NCBI GenBank assembly: GCA_023376005.1
Contig: CM042150.1
Location: 72,283,349-72,347,348 of the forward strand
Length of the DNA: 64,000 bases
DNA from: Doryteuthis pealeii
Taxonomy: Eukaryota; Mollusca; Cephalopoda; Myopsida; Loliginidae
Reading direction: 5' to 3'
In this document: positions 13,401 through 29,100 of the stretch, piece by piece
Numbering within the stretch: position 1 is the first letter of the stretch
Layout: each line of letters starts with the position of its first letter
Made by a program: the position numbers and the translations under genes
The notes under the pieces: model-generated
Seen by the model: the letters and a program-made list of their open reading frames with translations, nothing else
Database searches by the model: none
Told to the model about the DNA's origin: nothing

Positions 13401-16400
13401 AGATTTGTCAATTTGTAATGAAATTTCCCATAAATGCGGGATGGTTATTGGTTGAGGGAATCGAAGTGGAGAAATCTCGTCATCTGAGTCAGACTGGTCA
13501 TTGTTATCTGTCATGTCACTGGATGTTTGTGCGATATACTGGCATTCGACTGCTATTCGTAGTTCTGCTCTCCTTGCACTCTCCTGTTCTGAAGACACGC
13601 TATCATGGTCACTGGTTGCTAAATCCCTCCACTTAATGGACAAAGGTCTCTGATATGGAGTGGTATTCTGTTAAACCCTCTCTCAAATTTTTATGTGTAG
13701 GTATTGTGTGAGGTCTTCATCCATACTGTGTCTCCTACTCTGTAGGTAGAATGCTCCTCGTGGAGTAGAGGTGCAACATCTACACCTTTTACTTGCACCT
13801 GGTAGGTGTAGATTCCTATAGAGGCTGATGTATTGTCCTTTGGAGTTATATTGTAGAAGTACTCCGCCTTCTGGTTACAATGCACTTGATGATGGCTGTG
13901 CATCTGGTGAGATGATACAGCCTGGCTAGCACAAAACAGGTTGATAGGCCTTATTCTTCAGCAAGTTCCTTGAGGCTGCTGAGCACATGTCTTATAGCAT
14001 CTATGTAGCTGCTTTGGTGCACACTTTCATCTTCCCTGTCAGTCTGTCAGAGATCCATAGTGCACACATGCTGAATTGGTTAGCAGGTGCAGCAACATTG
14101 CCTTCCATTAGAGCCCCAAATTAATGCTTTTCAGCACCATGTCCAGCTCACCAAGATTTATGTACTGCATATCTCTGTCTGAATGCAGTCCATACTTATG
14201 TTTGACAATGGCTGTTAATTTTAACACTACTCCAGTAGCTAGGTAACTCGCATCAACCCATACTGTTATTTTCTAACAGTGCACACACCAGTTCCATCTT
14301 GCAGGATCCTCCTGACAAACTCTGGACACTGTTTTAATGAGCATGCGCTTAAGTAGAGTGTTGCAGGTCATGTCATCCCAACCTCTAGTTGCAGCATTTG
14401 CCCATTGCTTCAGAAATGCAGCCACATACCAGAAGATGATTGGTGAGCTTCCCTCACAAAGAAAATACATTTTAACATGTAATGGTGGCTGAGACTATTG
14501 GAATCTCGTTCCTTCACTTCCACTGAAGTATGTCATGCTTTCCCCAAATGTACAAGCCCAATACCTTGGCTCCATCTTGAATCCAAAATTGGGAAAAATG
14601 ATCCTGTACTTGTCAAAACTAGGCTTTCATTGACATAAATGTCATTGATGTATGCCAACATGGCATGTTTAATTGACTCATCCTCTGTCAGTACATGGAT
14701 TATCGAATGCATTATAAGGGATGCTGCATTCAGCCCAAAATCTAGCCATGTAAGACAGTATCTGTACTCCCCTCAGAAGCCCTCTGGGATGGCCACAATG
14801 ACTTGTGGATGTACATCTGAAGGTAGAGATTTCATAAATCCATAAGTGATACATTATCCCACCGTTGTTGCCATTCTCCTAGCTTGTGCAAACAGGTGTC
14901 AGTATCTATGTCTGGACATATCTATTCAATTTTTGGTAGTCCATAATGGGGTAAACCTTTGTTTATTCTTATGGACTAAAGCCATCAGTGGAATTAAACC
15001 CTTAGGTGACCCAAGGTTCTCCTTCTAATTCTCCAACCAAACCTGCAGCTCATGTTTGTACTTGTTGGACATTGGATACTCTGCCACTGTTGAGACTTAA
15101 CCTCCCATCCACTTCCATGTTGTGGTCCAAACATTTTTTCTTTGAACATAATTCTATTATTGCTAATACACTATTAGTATTCAGTATACTATATACCATG
15201 GAGGTGCTCGTGGCATAATGGTTAACATTGTAGGAAATAGACTCTGTGATGCCGAGTTCAAATCCTGGACAGGTCTTGGTATAGCAACCAGTCTAGAAGG
15301 AAAAACAACATTGAATTCAAATCTGTACTCCACTAAAAAAAAAAGGACCTGACTGTAGTGGAGGGGGTGGATAAATACATACTATTTATCTTGAAGATAA
15401 ATATGTACCTTGAACATAAACATGTTATATACTAATAATATATAACCTTGTGCATATTAAAGATATGTGCTAGGACAATTCTGAATATAGATTTAGAATC
15501 AGCATACTTGATTTAGCTTTGTTTAGGTAGCTGAGAAAAAGATTTTTTCACCAGTATTATTTAAAATTAAAGTGATAGTTTTAAATTATTTTCTTCTAAC
15601 CACATTAAACCTTAAAATTAAATAGGTTAATTTGAAAGCTAATTATTTAAAATAAAATCATTTCAGAAATTCCGATGCCTCTTCTGAAAGTTTTGATGCT
15701 GATGATGGATTACCAACCAGTTATGTTCCTGTGGGTTTGCGTCTCTCTTTAGCTGGAGATGAGATTAATGTAACCCAACTTACTGAAGAGGTTAGTGTTT
15801 GCATCACTGAACTTTCTGCTGTTCTATTATGCTGATCATTGCAAAACTTAATTCTCAAGATAAAAAAAAAAGGTTTATTAAACTATGCATTCTAAGATGC
15901 AATTCTGCAAACAATGTTTATTGTAATAATTATCTTTTGTCTTTCAATTTTTTTTTGTTGACATTTTCTATTTTTACAGTAACACCATTTTTTCCCCAAA
16001 ATCTTTGACAAAATGTTTTTAATTAAGATTATTTAAAAAAAAAAACAATGATAGTAACACTAGATCATTAAAGATGGATGACAATAATCATATTTTATTG
16101 AGAAGTAATAAAGAATTTTATGCAGTACTAGCAGAAGTACTAAAAGGATTTTGGGAACACCAGGGAGTCAGGGGGGAAAAGAGTGGATTTGAGGAAAGAC
16201 TCTTCTAGTTTTATATCAAAAATACTCTTCTTAGTAATAATGGCTTAGAACTTTGAAGCTAAAAGGTAAGTTTAATACTTTCTCAACATTTATTCCACCA
16301 TTTCTTAATGGGGTCCATGTTATTGTTACTACAATTACACTTTCAAATGTTTTTTTTTCTTCTTACAGTAAGCAGCAACAACAAAAAATTAGATAAATAA

Positions 16401-18177
16401 ACTAGCAAATAGATTAAACTTAGATTATTTACTTTATTTTTTTAGAAAATTTATAGAATTCCCTGATGCTGGATTTCAAAAAATCACTTGCCAACAAGAC
16501 AAACCGTGTTAATGATACTTTCATTACATTGAGATTTTCATTTTACTATTATTTTCTTAAATGTAATCAATTTTTATGATATTGTTTATGAATTATAAAA
16601 CATTCCTCTGTATATTTTTAAATAAAAGCTTTACACGATGATATGCTTGAAATGGTATGTATTAATTTTAGTTTTAGTTATCATTAAGTTTTATTATCAG
16701 ATATGTGAAATATCATATCAATGAAAATTGAACAAAATTGAGATTGATTCATAAAAGATATGAATGCTTTACTCAAACAGTATTGTCTTACAGTGTTCAA
16801 CAGTGTTTCTTCATGTTTTATATATTATTAATATTCTCATTCTGATTATGTTTTTTATCTCCAAATTAATTGAGACTGAGTTGTAGAGGCTTTTTTACTC
16901 ACCAGATAACAATGCTTACTTTAAACAGGGAGTCCTGCATTCTCTGACTTCCCTTTTTAGCATTACACCATTGGTTTTTATAAAGTATATCACAAATAAG
17001 TGATTTGATATTAAAGTTTGTTTTTCATAAAACTACTTTATTTTGTAACATGATTTGATAAGCCACATGCCACACCAATTTTACTATTCATAATAGACAG
17101 TTTTGCTTAGGTGATTCGAATGTGAGCTAAATAAATAACTAAATTACATAATTATATTGCTTGTTGCTTTTGAAAAGTTTGAACCTGCAAATGACATTGA
17201 AAAGTACTGTTTCTAATGTTTAAACCCATTTTAATTCATATTTTTTGTTTTGAAGACTGAACCCGGTGCAGTGGATGATTTGACCAAAGAATATGAGATC
17301 TATGCAACTGTTGCTCATATTAAGGATGTAAAATCTGCTGGCAATCTTGTTAGTTCAGTTAAAGTGGGAAAAACTTACCACCAACGTAAAGAAAAAGTGA
17401 CCTGCACTCAATGGTATCTCTTCAATGATTTTGCTATCACCCCAATTGAATTAGTAAGTATTAGATTACAAATTCTTGAAAACACAAACAGAATGTATAT
17501 ATTTTTTAAAAAGCTTACATTAACATTCGTATTATTAAAAATACTAAATCTATATTATAATGATCCAATTTTTTATATATTACTGTAACTCAGCATAAAT
17601 GGCACAATCTTATACTATATTTGTGGTGTCTGTCTTCCAATCAAATTTTCAACTCAATATTAGTAGTGTGTATGCTTTGTTCAAATCCTCCCTGAGTATT
17701 ATAATTTCTCAAGGGAGATAACTAAATGCTATTAATGTTTATTTCTCTTAATTTATTTATTTGCAATTAGATATAATATAAATTCTATAAATAGGATGTG
17801 ACATTGAGTTTGATAAGCTTTGAAGTAACTACTTTAAACTATTTACACCAGTGGAAGGCTGAAGAATGGACTAACTGAATCATTGTCAAAACAAAAACCT
17901 TTGCCTAATCCATGAAATAAAAATTGTATTTATTGAATAGGAAAGATATTTTTATGATCATAAATGTTAAATTTACTACAAAATCTTTGAACATGTCTGA
18001 TGTATACAAATACCTGAATCATTTAAAGCCAGTTTATGATTTTACAAACAAAATTCCTTTCATATCAATAAAAACAGTAAACATTGATTTTTATAACTGT
18101 TTACAATTTAAGATGGATTTTTGAACTTTTTCATTTATATTTTTAAAACTTTGAATTCCTGGTTACATATGATGATT

Positions 18178-18208
<31 letters not shown>

Positions 18209-21200
18209 ATTTTTATTTTCTTTATACATTGAAATATTACTAAAAATTTGTATGTACTAAAGAATTGCTTGGTAATATTTTTTAGAAGATAAGTAAGTTG
18301 AATCTGATTATTTTTTTGTATATTTAAGATGTTAAAATAGAAAGAAAAAGCTGGAAAAAGTTAGATACCTCCATAAGAGAAGCAAAATAAATATTTTCTA
18401 ACCTTGAGAAGGTGTACAAGAACACCTGGAAGTATGGTATAATTAAGGACCTACACAACCTAGGACTGAAAGGCAGACTTCCTAAAAAGCTTCTTTTTTT
18501 TATCAACAAAATTAACCAATTGGCAATCACAAATGGATTCAAGATCTCCAAAACTAAAATTTGATGAATGTATTTTTTTTCTATTAAGGAAAATGCATAA
18601 CCACTCTACACTAAAGCTAGATGGAACACAAATACCGGTCATCGATCAATACAAATTCCTCGGTATAATTTTTTGACAAAAAACTAACCTTCATCTCTTA
18701 TACTTAAAACAAAAATGTAGCAAAGCACTACAATTCCTGTGTATAATAGCCCGTACAGATTGAGGTGCAGACCAGCAAACATTATTAAAACTGTATAGAA
18801 CCCTAATCCACTTGAAAATTGACTATGGCTGCTACGTATATGGATTGAGATTTCTGTTTCTTTGAACACAGTTCTCTATCAAAGATTAAGACTCATCCTA
18901 GGGGCCTTCAGAACATTGCCAGTGAGATACTTATGAACCACCTTTACTACTAAAATTTGAAAAATTAAGTCTAAAATAAAATCACTACCAACTAATCTGG
19001 CTAATGATTGTATCTTCAACCCTTAACAACAACCTCTGTTTAACCAAAAAGAAAAGGCAATATAATCATTTGGTCTCTGCATGGAACCCATACTCAAAGA
19101 ATAGAAATCTCAATCAAACATCCATGATACCATATAACTAAGCTCTCCTCCCTGGTTACTTAAACCAATGGCAATCCCTGACCTAGACAAGCTTATAAAA
19201 AAAAAAAATCCCTTAACCTATCATCAGAAACTGTTCAACATTAAAAAAAAAATCCCTAATTTCTCCCACATTTACACAGATGTCTCCAAAGGAACAACAG
19301 AACTGCAATTCTCAACAACTCAATACAAAATGTCTTCTAAAAGAAGTGTCCACATTCACTACTGTAATGGGCATAGCCCCCCCCCCCTCTATGTAAGCAG
19401 TAAAGAACTGCCTGTGCTGTGCATGAAAGACCCAGAAGGCACAAGATGTAATTTGCTTGGCAGCTCGGCAAGCCGTAATAAAACTAGGCAGTCACTAACA
19501 GTGGTAGAATGAACCAAGCAAGGAACGGCGAGAGTGGTAAAATTCAGTACAAAAGAAGGACTACTGCGATTGTTGAGGCAGAAGGAAAGGGATTACTGTG
19601 TAGTCAGACACTGTTGTAGAATAGGGATTACTGTTGTTGATTGAAAAGACTCAGTTCAAAAAACATTTTCAACCACCAAAATTCCACAATAGATCAGGTG
19701 CTCAAATGTTTCGACAAGCAAATCCAAAAGATTCATCATCAACTCAGATTCCTACACATCATCAAACTCTTAAACAAACTAAAGTCGATAAGCCATATAA
19801 AAAAAAGGGCTATTATGCTGGATTCCAAGTTATATCAAAATCCAGGGAAACCATAAAGATTACTTAATAGCCAAATTTATACTCAACATGTTACTTGACA
19901 ACAACTCCAAAATACACTATCTTAAAATCAACAAAATACTGGCAAAGAAATGCAACAGCTATGGAACCAAAAAATACCACCAACAAGCTCTTCCAAATAA
20001 AACCCATATGAAAAGAAAGAAAACTAAATCCTAGTAAGGATGCATAGGCCACACTAAACATACTCACTCCTTCATACTAAAACAATAACCACTACTAAAA
20101 TCTTCATGTTGAACAGTATATAGTTAAATACATTTTGATGGAATGTAGAAAACTTGCCGATACTCAAATAAAATTCTACAGCATAAAAAGCATGATAAAA
20201 CCATTTGAAACAACAGAACCTAATAACATGATCAATTTCCTGAAAGAAATCAGCCTCAAATCAAAGATGTAAGCCCATAGACCAAAATCTCAACTACAAG
20301 TAGAAACACACACATACTTTCTTGGATGTTCAAACCCTCAGCAAATAACAACTGGACCTTTACAACTCTTGTGAATACCCAATTACCAACAGAAGTATCA
20401 TCTGAAATACTATTCAAATAATTGCACAAGTAGCAATCATTACCACACAAAGAAGGAATAAAACAAAATGTCTTCAGCATAGAATAACCAGAATAATTCA
20501 AGGGCTAATATGCAGTAAAATCAAACATAGAGAATGAATGCTAGATTTAGTATTTTATTTGCATCAACTAAAGATTTTAAATTTTCATAATTATTTGTTC
20601 AGCTCGGATAACTGGTGATTTTTATTTTATTTTGAGCCTTATATGTTTATAAGATATACATTTTTAAAAATATATATTTCTGTGCTCTGAATCAATTAAA
20701 TATGGAGTTATGGTCAACAAGTAACCATTACCACTTTAGTGTGAGTTGTATTCTCATCAGTTGTCATACAAATATGTTGTAATACATTTTCTTAATGATA
20801 CTATGTGATATATATTTGTAATTAGAAAATATTTAAAGACTTGCATGTAAAAACATCGTAAGAACTTAACAAATTATCAGTTTATGGGTAATTCCATGTC
20901 AAATCATCCAGGCCATGTCACGCAGGCCCTTCAATTTTTCTGAAATTTTGTCCGGGTGTAGACTGTTAAAACTAGACAATCCCCAAAATTTGAGCTTCCA
21001 ATTCCAAGAAATGGCAGGGTTATGTTGATATTTAGCTCTCCAAAGGGGGGGGGGGGGCAAAAATGGTGACTTTTTGTAATCTATTTTTGTCCATGAAATG
21101 AGTTCTAGAGCTTCCCTACTACTAAAATTGATTTATAAAAGTCTTAAAATTAACCAATTTTAAGTTATTGATGACTTTCGATTTTTTCATAGCAAGATCA

Positions 21201-23130
21201 ATATCTCAATGTGGCAAATGATTTTTTTCCATTATTATTTCACATGTATTGAACATTATTTGTACCAAAATGGTAGTTTGGATTTTGCTCAGGACCGAAG
21301 CTACAAAATTTTGTCAAATTTGTTTAACTTTTGCACTTCAATTTTTCTGAAATTGTGTCCAGGTGTGGACTATATTAATGTTAGACAATCCCTAAAATTT
21401 GAGCTTCCAATTCCAAGATTTGGTGGAATTATGTAAATTTTTGGTTCTCCAAATTTGGGTGGTCGGTTGCAAAAAATGGCGACTTTTTGTAATTTATTTT
21501 TTACAGACAAAAATAGTTGCCATTTTCCCCCCCTCCCCTAAAATTTGGAGAGCTAAAGATCAATTTTTGGAATTGGAAGTTCAGATTTTGGGAAGTGTCT
21601 AACTTTAACAGTCCACACCTGTACAAAATTTCAGAAAAATTGAAGTGGGTAGGTGACAATTTACTTTTTTCTGGATCATTTGAAATGGAATTACCCTTAT
21701 ATAAGTAGCAGTTTTAATACCGTATTATTCATGATTTGTAATGGTTGTAATGGTTACTAATTTTTTTGTAGTTTCATTTTTTAATTTAAAAAAAAATTTA
21801 TTTTTTAGTCAGAAGCATTACAGTTTGACATGGATTGGAAAGTTCCCTGTATTATTTATTTTGCTCGTAAAAACATCAATGATTTTTATGATCTTTCTGG
21901 TAAGGAAAACTCACTTCTATTGGGTTAATTTTTTTGTGTTAGTAATTATTTGAATGATGTTTGTAAATTTAAAAATGAAAGAAAATTCATTTTTGCAATT
22001 AATTTTTTTTTTTGCATTCAATATCTATTTAATTTATCAAATAAATTTTGGTGTGGAGTTTTAAAATTTTGGTCAAACTGTTCAGTTAATGTTTGTATTT
22101 TACAAAAGGATTTCATTACACAATAGTTTAATTATTGTTAATATCTGTTTACATCAGATTTCTTCATAATTTTTTTCTTTAGTTTCTGTAGATTCCTATT
22201 TTTTTAAATTTTATTTTTAAATTTTATTTTCTCCATTTTATTGTTTTTGTTTTTTCATTATTGATGAGCAAGACTCTTTGGATAACATTTGACTGGAAAA
22301 AAACTGTTTAGTAACTGGAATATTTTTTAATATAATTTCTAAAAAGTAAATCTTATTATACTTCTTGCTTATCCTTTCAGTCCAAAATCCAATAACATCC
22401 AAAGTTTTGTTTGACGAGAGTGGAATAGTGAATCCCAAAAGTACAAATCAGACATTTATGCCACTTTCTCCTGAGGAGTTTCCAGAAAGGGGATCTTTGG
22501 TTGCTCTCGATGCAGAATTTGTTTCTTTAGACCAGGTGAAAATTCTTTCTCTATTTAAATACTAAAAGATTATGATTTAAGCATGATTATATTTAATATT
22601 CTCTAATCTTTCTTATTGAATTTCTCATTGTGTCATTTCTTTGATAATATTTACAATCAATTATAAAAGTACATCTTTTGGTTAAATCAAACTTGACGGA
22701 CCTAAATTCCACCATTGTATGTTACCCCGCCAAAAGAAAAAAATACCAAAAATAAGGGAATTAACCGATTTTAATGAAATTTTCAGTGTTGATATATTAA
22801 TGAATAAAGGATATAGTGCACCAGTTACTTTATTTAAAAACTTTTACATTTTTTCAGGTCAGTTAACTTTGAACCACATATCTTTGAGAATCTGTGTTAA
22901 GCCTCAAAGATAAGTGGTTCAAAGCTAATTGACCTGAAAAAAATGTAAAAGTTTTTAAATAAAGTAACTGGTGCATTGTATCCTTTATTCATTAATATAT
23001 CAACACTGAAAATTTCATTAAATTCAGTTAATTCCCTTATTTTTGGTATTTTTTTTCTTTCGGTGGGGTAACATACAATGGTGGTATTTAGGTCCGTTAA
23101 GTTCGATTTAACCCATCTTTTTATTGCCTT

Positions 23131-23168
<38 letters not shown>

Positions 23169-26100
23169 GAACAATGTTAATGTTTTCTTAAATTTAAATG
23201 TGAAATTTATTTGAAATAATTTCCACTAATTGGATTGTATTTTTTTAGTTGTGTTTTTTGCTAAAAATGGAAATATATCAAGGTTGGGTTTTCTTAACAG
23301 TTTTCTCCAAAATCATTTGTTTGTTTCTTGCTATATAACTAAATGTTCTAATGTTTATAAAATTAGCCAGAATATAATAATGAATAAATTGTTTTCTACA
23401 ATAGAATAGATTGAACACAAAATTACAACTCAGAATTATGCTAATTTATGTAGTTTGTAATCAAGAGAAATTTGACGTCTAATTATCAAATTAAAGTGGG
23501 AAAAAAATTCAACAACAGAAATCTGCTTTTAAAATTGAAGAATATGGAAAATATTGAAACTTTTTAGAGTTGTTTCATAAATCATTTACATGAAAATTTA
23601 AATATAGGCTGAATGTTTTATCAGTAACATTATATATACAACTTCAACCACAACTTTATATAACTATTAAAAAGTTGCATGTTATAATCAAATTATTTCG
23701 AAGAGATATTTAAAAATTGATTGGATTAAAAAAAATCTTCTTCATTAGGAACAAGCAGAATTAAAAAGTGATGGAACACGTTCAACATTGAAGCCTTCCC
23801 ACTTGGCTTTGGCTCGACTCACATGCTTGAGAGGGTAAGTTTTTTCTATGAAATATTTGTTAGAAAAATTCAACTAAAAAAAATTACTCTAAAAGGCGAA
23901 GAAAGCAAGCAATTTTTTTAGAAAAATTTTAATAATTGTGTTGTTTTATTTACTGTTATTTGATCATATTGACAAATTATTTTTGTTAAAAATATTTGTT
24001 TGTGAACCAAACAAACCCACAGTGAGAAAGTTTTCAATTTAGACATCTATCTTTTAATTTTCATTTATTTAAAGATCTCTTTCAATAACCATATCAAGTC
24101 ACATCCTATTTATAGTATTTTAAATAAATGTGGGAGTGTAGTCTATAATTAACATTTAATAATTATTTCACTTGAGAAATTATAATGTTTAAGGTGAGTG
24201 CAAGCACAGACCCCACACTTGTTATTATCAACTTAGAAATGTAATGCTATTGTGCTAACAAAAATCTTATACCTACAATCATTTGGATCATTATAGACAT
24301 AATAAAAATAATAATGTTTTTGTTCTTTTTGACAATCATTCAATAAATGTAAATTTTTTGTTTAATTTATTTTCAAGCATTTCTCATTTTCATTTATAAT
24401 GAATATATCTTTTGTCAACAGTTATGGCCCATTACAAGGTGAACCTTTTATTGATGACTACATTGCCATGCAGGAGCAGGTTGTTGATTATTTGACTGAA
24501 TATTCTGGAATCAAGCCAGATGACCTTATTGCTTCAGTATCAACCAAACATCTAACAACTCTCAAATCCACATACATGAAGTTGCGATATCTTGTTGACT
24601 TGGGCATTATTTTTGTTGGACATGGACTCAAGAAAGACTTTCGTGTAATCAATATTTCTGTGAGTATTTTCATAAAATATTTCTGTGAGTATTTTGATAA
24701 AATGTTTAAATAGATAGGATTGGGATTTTCTACATTTTTGAAAAGTATCATAAATTCTCTGTCACATAGTATTTTCAATTTAATCAAAAAAGAATCTAAC
24801 CTTTTTTCTTGTCATCATAGCAGCAAGTGGTATATAAAGGCAGCAAAATCAATCAAATTTTTTTGAGAAAAAAGAGAATATCCAGGAAAAATATTAAATA
24901 TGGGAAGATGAAGTTTTAAAAATGTTCAATATCAAGAAGTATTAACTTAAAAAAATTGAGAAAGAAATATGTTGAAATAATTATTTTCATTAAATAACTT
25001 ATTTCAACACATTGGCAAAATGTGAAAATAGATAAATAACAAGTTCAAAAGTATTCTTTTTAGAAAATTCTATTTTTCTGCTCTGTAGCGGAAAATCTCA
25101 GTCCACAATTTCTTTCCAACAGACAACTGTTTTTTAAAGCAATACAAAACACAACAAAATAATTAAAAACTCAGAAATTTTCTTTTTGTTTCTTTCCAAT
25201 TTCATCTGCCTTTTTTTTGCAGATGAAATCGGAAAGAAAATTGGAAAGAAACAATTTTTAAGTGAATAAAAATAGGCCAATTGAATCAGAGAAAATACTT
25301 TTTTTGCATCAATTCAAGAAAAATATTGTTTTTAAAACTAAAAAAAAAAAAAACACATGCTGCTAAATTATTTTTTGAGTTTAAGAAAATAATTTTAAAA
25401 TTTTCAAATCACTTTTTTCGAATATTGAATTTTTATTTTTTTATATGTTCTTCAGGATATAATCCTTCAAGAAATGTAAAAAGGGACCAGAAAATTTTTT
25501 TCTTCAAATGACCAAAAGACCCCACCCCCCTCTTACTGCCCAACTTAAAAAGTAAACTAAAACATTTACCTGAAGAAGTGAAAGAATTAGTGAATCTCAT
25601 TAATGATTTTAAAGGATTATTCTCTGACATTCCAAGGAAATTGACAATAGCCTAACATGATGTCAATGTCAGTGAAGAAACACCTATCAAACAGCATCCA
25701 TATCGAATGAATCCAAATAAGATGAAATGGAGAAAGAAATCCAGTACATACTAACAAATGGCATAATGAAATACGATCATGTGAGTGGGAATCCCCATGT
25801 ATGTTGGTTGATAAACCAGACAGGACAGTCAGATTCTGCACTGATTACACAAAGGTCAATAATGTCATGAAGACAGATGCTTACTTAATACCGAGAATCG
25901 ATGACTACCGACAGATTGGCAATTACTTAAGGGATATTGAGCCATTCCATTAACAAAGAGGGCCAAAGCAATATCAACTTTTGTGACCTCCGCAAGGTAA
26001 TTATAGTTATTTCTAAAGTCCAACCCCACCTCATCGCAGCAGGGCCATGTAAACTTGGCAGTGTCAGAGCCATGCCATCAGGTACTTAAGTTCCTGGTAG

Positions 26101-29100
26101 GACCATCCAGGGCACACAGTAGTATTAGGGCCACAACCCGGCCAAACGGGCGCTGGTGAAAATTCAAAGGGCGTTTCTATCATTGTCAGGAATCATTGGC
26201 TTTTGGTCTACTTGTCACTGCATCTGTGGAAAATCTGCAGCAAACAAGGGCATCTCCAGGATCTGCATGCAGGGTTTGGGGACCTCTTGTGAATTTCCTA
26301 TTCCCTTGTCATTTCTTGGACCCTGGGTGAATGCCGTCACACAGAAATAGAATTATAAATATTGTGTGATGCCATTCAGAATGAAGAATTCACTGGCAAC
26401 TTTTGTATGAATGATGAGACAGGGATTGGTCAGTTTTTGACTTGATTGCAAATTATGACTAATTAGAACCAATTAAAATGGAATTTTTTTCAAACATAAC
26501 GTAATCCTAAAACTAAGGAATAATTTAGTATAACTTTCGTGTAATTAAACTAACCAGGAAAAAAGCCTTTAGACATTAAAAGTGATAATCTCAGCTTTAT
26601 TATAATAATATAATATATATAATATAATATATATATATATGTATTAGAGTTGGGCTGTTTGGCAATTTTGATTTTCGTGTCGATCTCGTTTTTTTTTCCC
26701 TTGATACTGTGATTTTTCGGTTCGTTTTTTGATTTTCTAAGGAAGCTATTCATTCTCTTATGTAATGATGATTAGTATGTATATGCAATTTTACTCAAGG
26801 AGGTAATAAATTTTTAACAAATTGTTTCAAATTTTATAACAATTACCAAAAATTAGAGAATTGTCCAATTTTAATGAAATTTTCATCACTTTATTCATTA
26901 ATGAGTTGATTTTATAATGAATAGGTTATTTTATTTTTAAAAAGCTGAACAAAATTTTAGGATCATTGGTGGGGGTTTTCAACATTTGCTCATTTGATTA
27001 AATAAAAATTCCAGTTCCTAACTTTTTACATTTCAAAAAATTAGAAATTAAAAAATTACCAGGCCTGAAAAAAATTATTTGAAAATTTAAGTTATTTTCT
27101 TAAAACTCAAAAAATAATTTTTTCAGTGAGTTTCCTCTTTTCGTTTTAAAAACAATATTTTTTTTGAATTGATGCAAAAAAGTTGACTTATTTTTATTCA
27201 CTTAAAATTTTAATAGTAAATTTGGCAGTGTATCTGTATGAAATTGACATCTATAGGCTCCCATAAATCTTTTTTCCATTTCTCACCAACAAAGTTTGAA
27301 GTATCACATCTCCTTTTAAACTCTGCATACTGGCTACTGTTTTAAGGAGTTAACTGTTGAAAATGAATAATATAGGTACCAACAATTGTGACAGCTCCCA
27401 TGACTTTTGGAAACATTTTTTCATGTTCAGAATTGCTAAAACAAACTATCTGCAACAGTTGTTAGCTGCAGAGAAACTGCATCCTTCAAAACCTCCATGC
27501 TTCCTGAAATTCACCCGATATTATCCCATGACTCATACATTGTTCATTTTCCTGACATTTATGGATTATTCTATGTACTATACATACACCTTTATTAATT
27601 GTAATGCACCTGTACACAACTTCATTATTATTTAAAATACAAAAACCAAACAGATGAAAATTCCCTTTTGATATTTCAAGCTAAGAAAGATCATGTATAC
27701 TAATAATGAAAGGCTTAATATAGTGATCATTCAGAGTATTGCTTTTAATAGAAGAATGGGATAGCTTTAAACTAGGTACCAACAATTTTGATGTCAGACA
27801 TTTTACAAAATCAAATCAATACCCCTGATTAAAAAATTACCAAAAATCAGGGAATTATCTGATTTTAATGAAATTTTCAGTGTTGATTTATCAATGAATG
27901 AAGTTTATAATGCATCAGTTATTTTATTTAAAAACTTTCTGATTTTTTTCAGGTCCCTTAACTTTGACCCTTATTTTGGATGTGCAAAATATTGTTGGAT
28001 TATATATAATTGAAACCAATTTCTGTATAGATAAAAAGACAAAAGACTTGAAGGTGTGAATAAAAAAAAATCTTTTGAAATAAGATATTGGAAGAAAATA
28101 AATACCCAAAATCTGAAAATTGAATTTAAAAAAAAATTTTGTTGTATATGAAATATAATTTTCTTTGAGATTATCAGTGAAATAATTATACATCGATTAT
28201 TTTTAAAAAGGGTAGAGCTAAACTTTTAAACTAATTGTAATTAATTATTACATCAGCTTACTATTGAATAAATGTTTGTTTTTATAATCTAAAAATATCA
28301 ATTTTAAAACTTAAAATTATGGGTATTATATTTTGAATGAATTTTATTTATTGATCAATTATAAAAATTGTAGTTCTAGTTGCTGCTATGGATGGGCCTA
28401 ACAGTAATATTATTTTAAAGAATTTCGATTTGTTTCCCTTGACTTATATAAGAATCAGTTTGAAACAATAAATTTTTTATTACTATTTTTAATTAAAACA
28501 TTCATTGTAATTCAAAATAATTTAATTTTAATATAACCCTACCCTGAGTATTTTTAATCCCCAAAAAGTTGGGGCGCAAGTAACCTGAAAGAAATCTACA
28601 GTATTTTTTTATAAAATAACTGATACATTATAAAATTCATTGAAAATTTTATTTAAGTCAGTTAACTCTCTGATTTTTGGTAATTTTTTTGTTTATCAGT
28701 CAGGGTTGTCTCAACTACCATAATATTAAGATATTTTGAGAATTTTATCTAAACAAGAAAACTTTTTAGCAGACTTTTTGTTGTTTGGAACAAAACATGA
28801 AATATCAACATATGAGTCATTTTTTGTACATTGTGTATTTAATGTTTTTTCTTATTGAGGAAGCATAATTTTAAAAAAAACTTTTAATAACGTGTTTTGT
28901 AAGTACATAACTTTCATAAATTTTAAGGCTAATTTAATGTTTAAAATGTATTAAAAATTAATTACATATGTAATATTTTGCTCATTATGTAATTATTTTT
29001 CGACTAAAACTAAACTTTAACTTTAAATAATCGATTTAATTAATTTTAATTTATTTTTTAAGTGAAAATGACCACATAATTGTTGGTGCTCAGAATAATA

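Noticed and set aside
17924..18124. 66-residue plus-strand ORF
   Set aside because: AT-rich chance ORF in an intron with no motif or codon signal.
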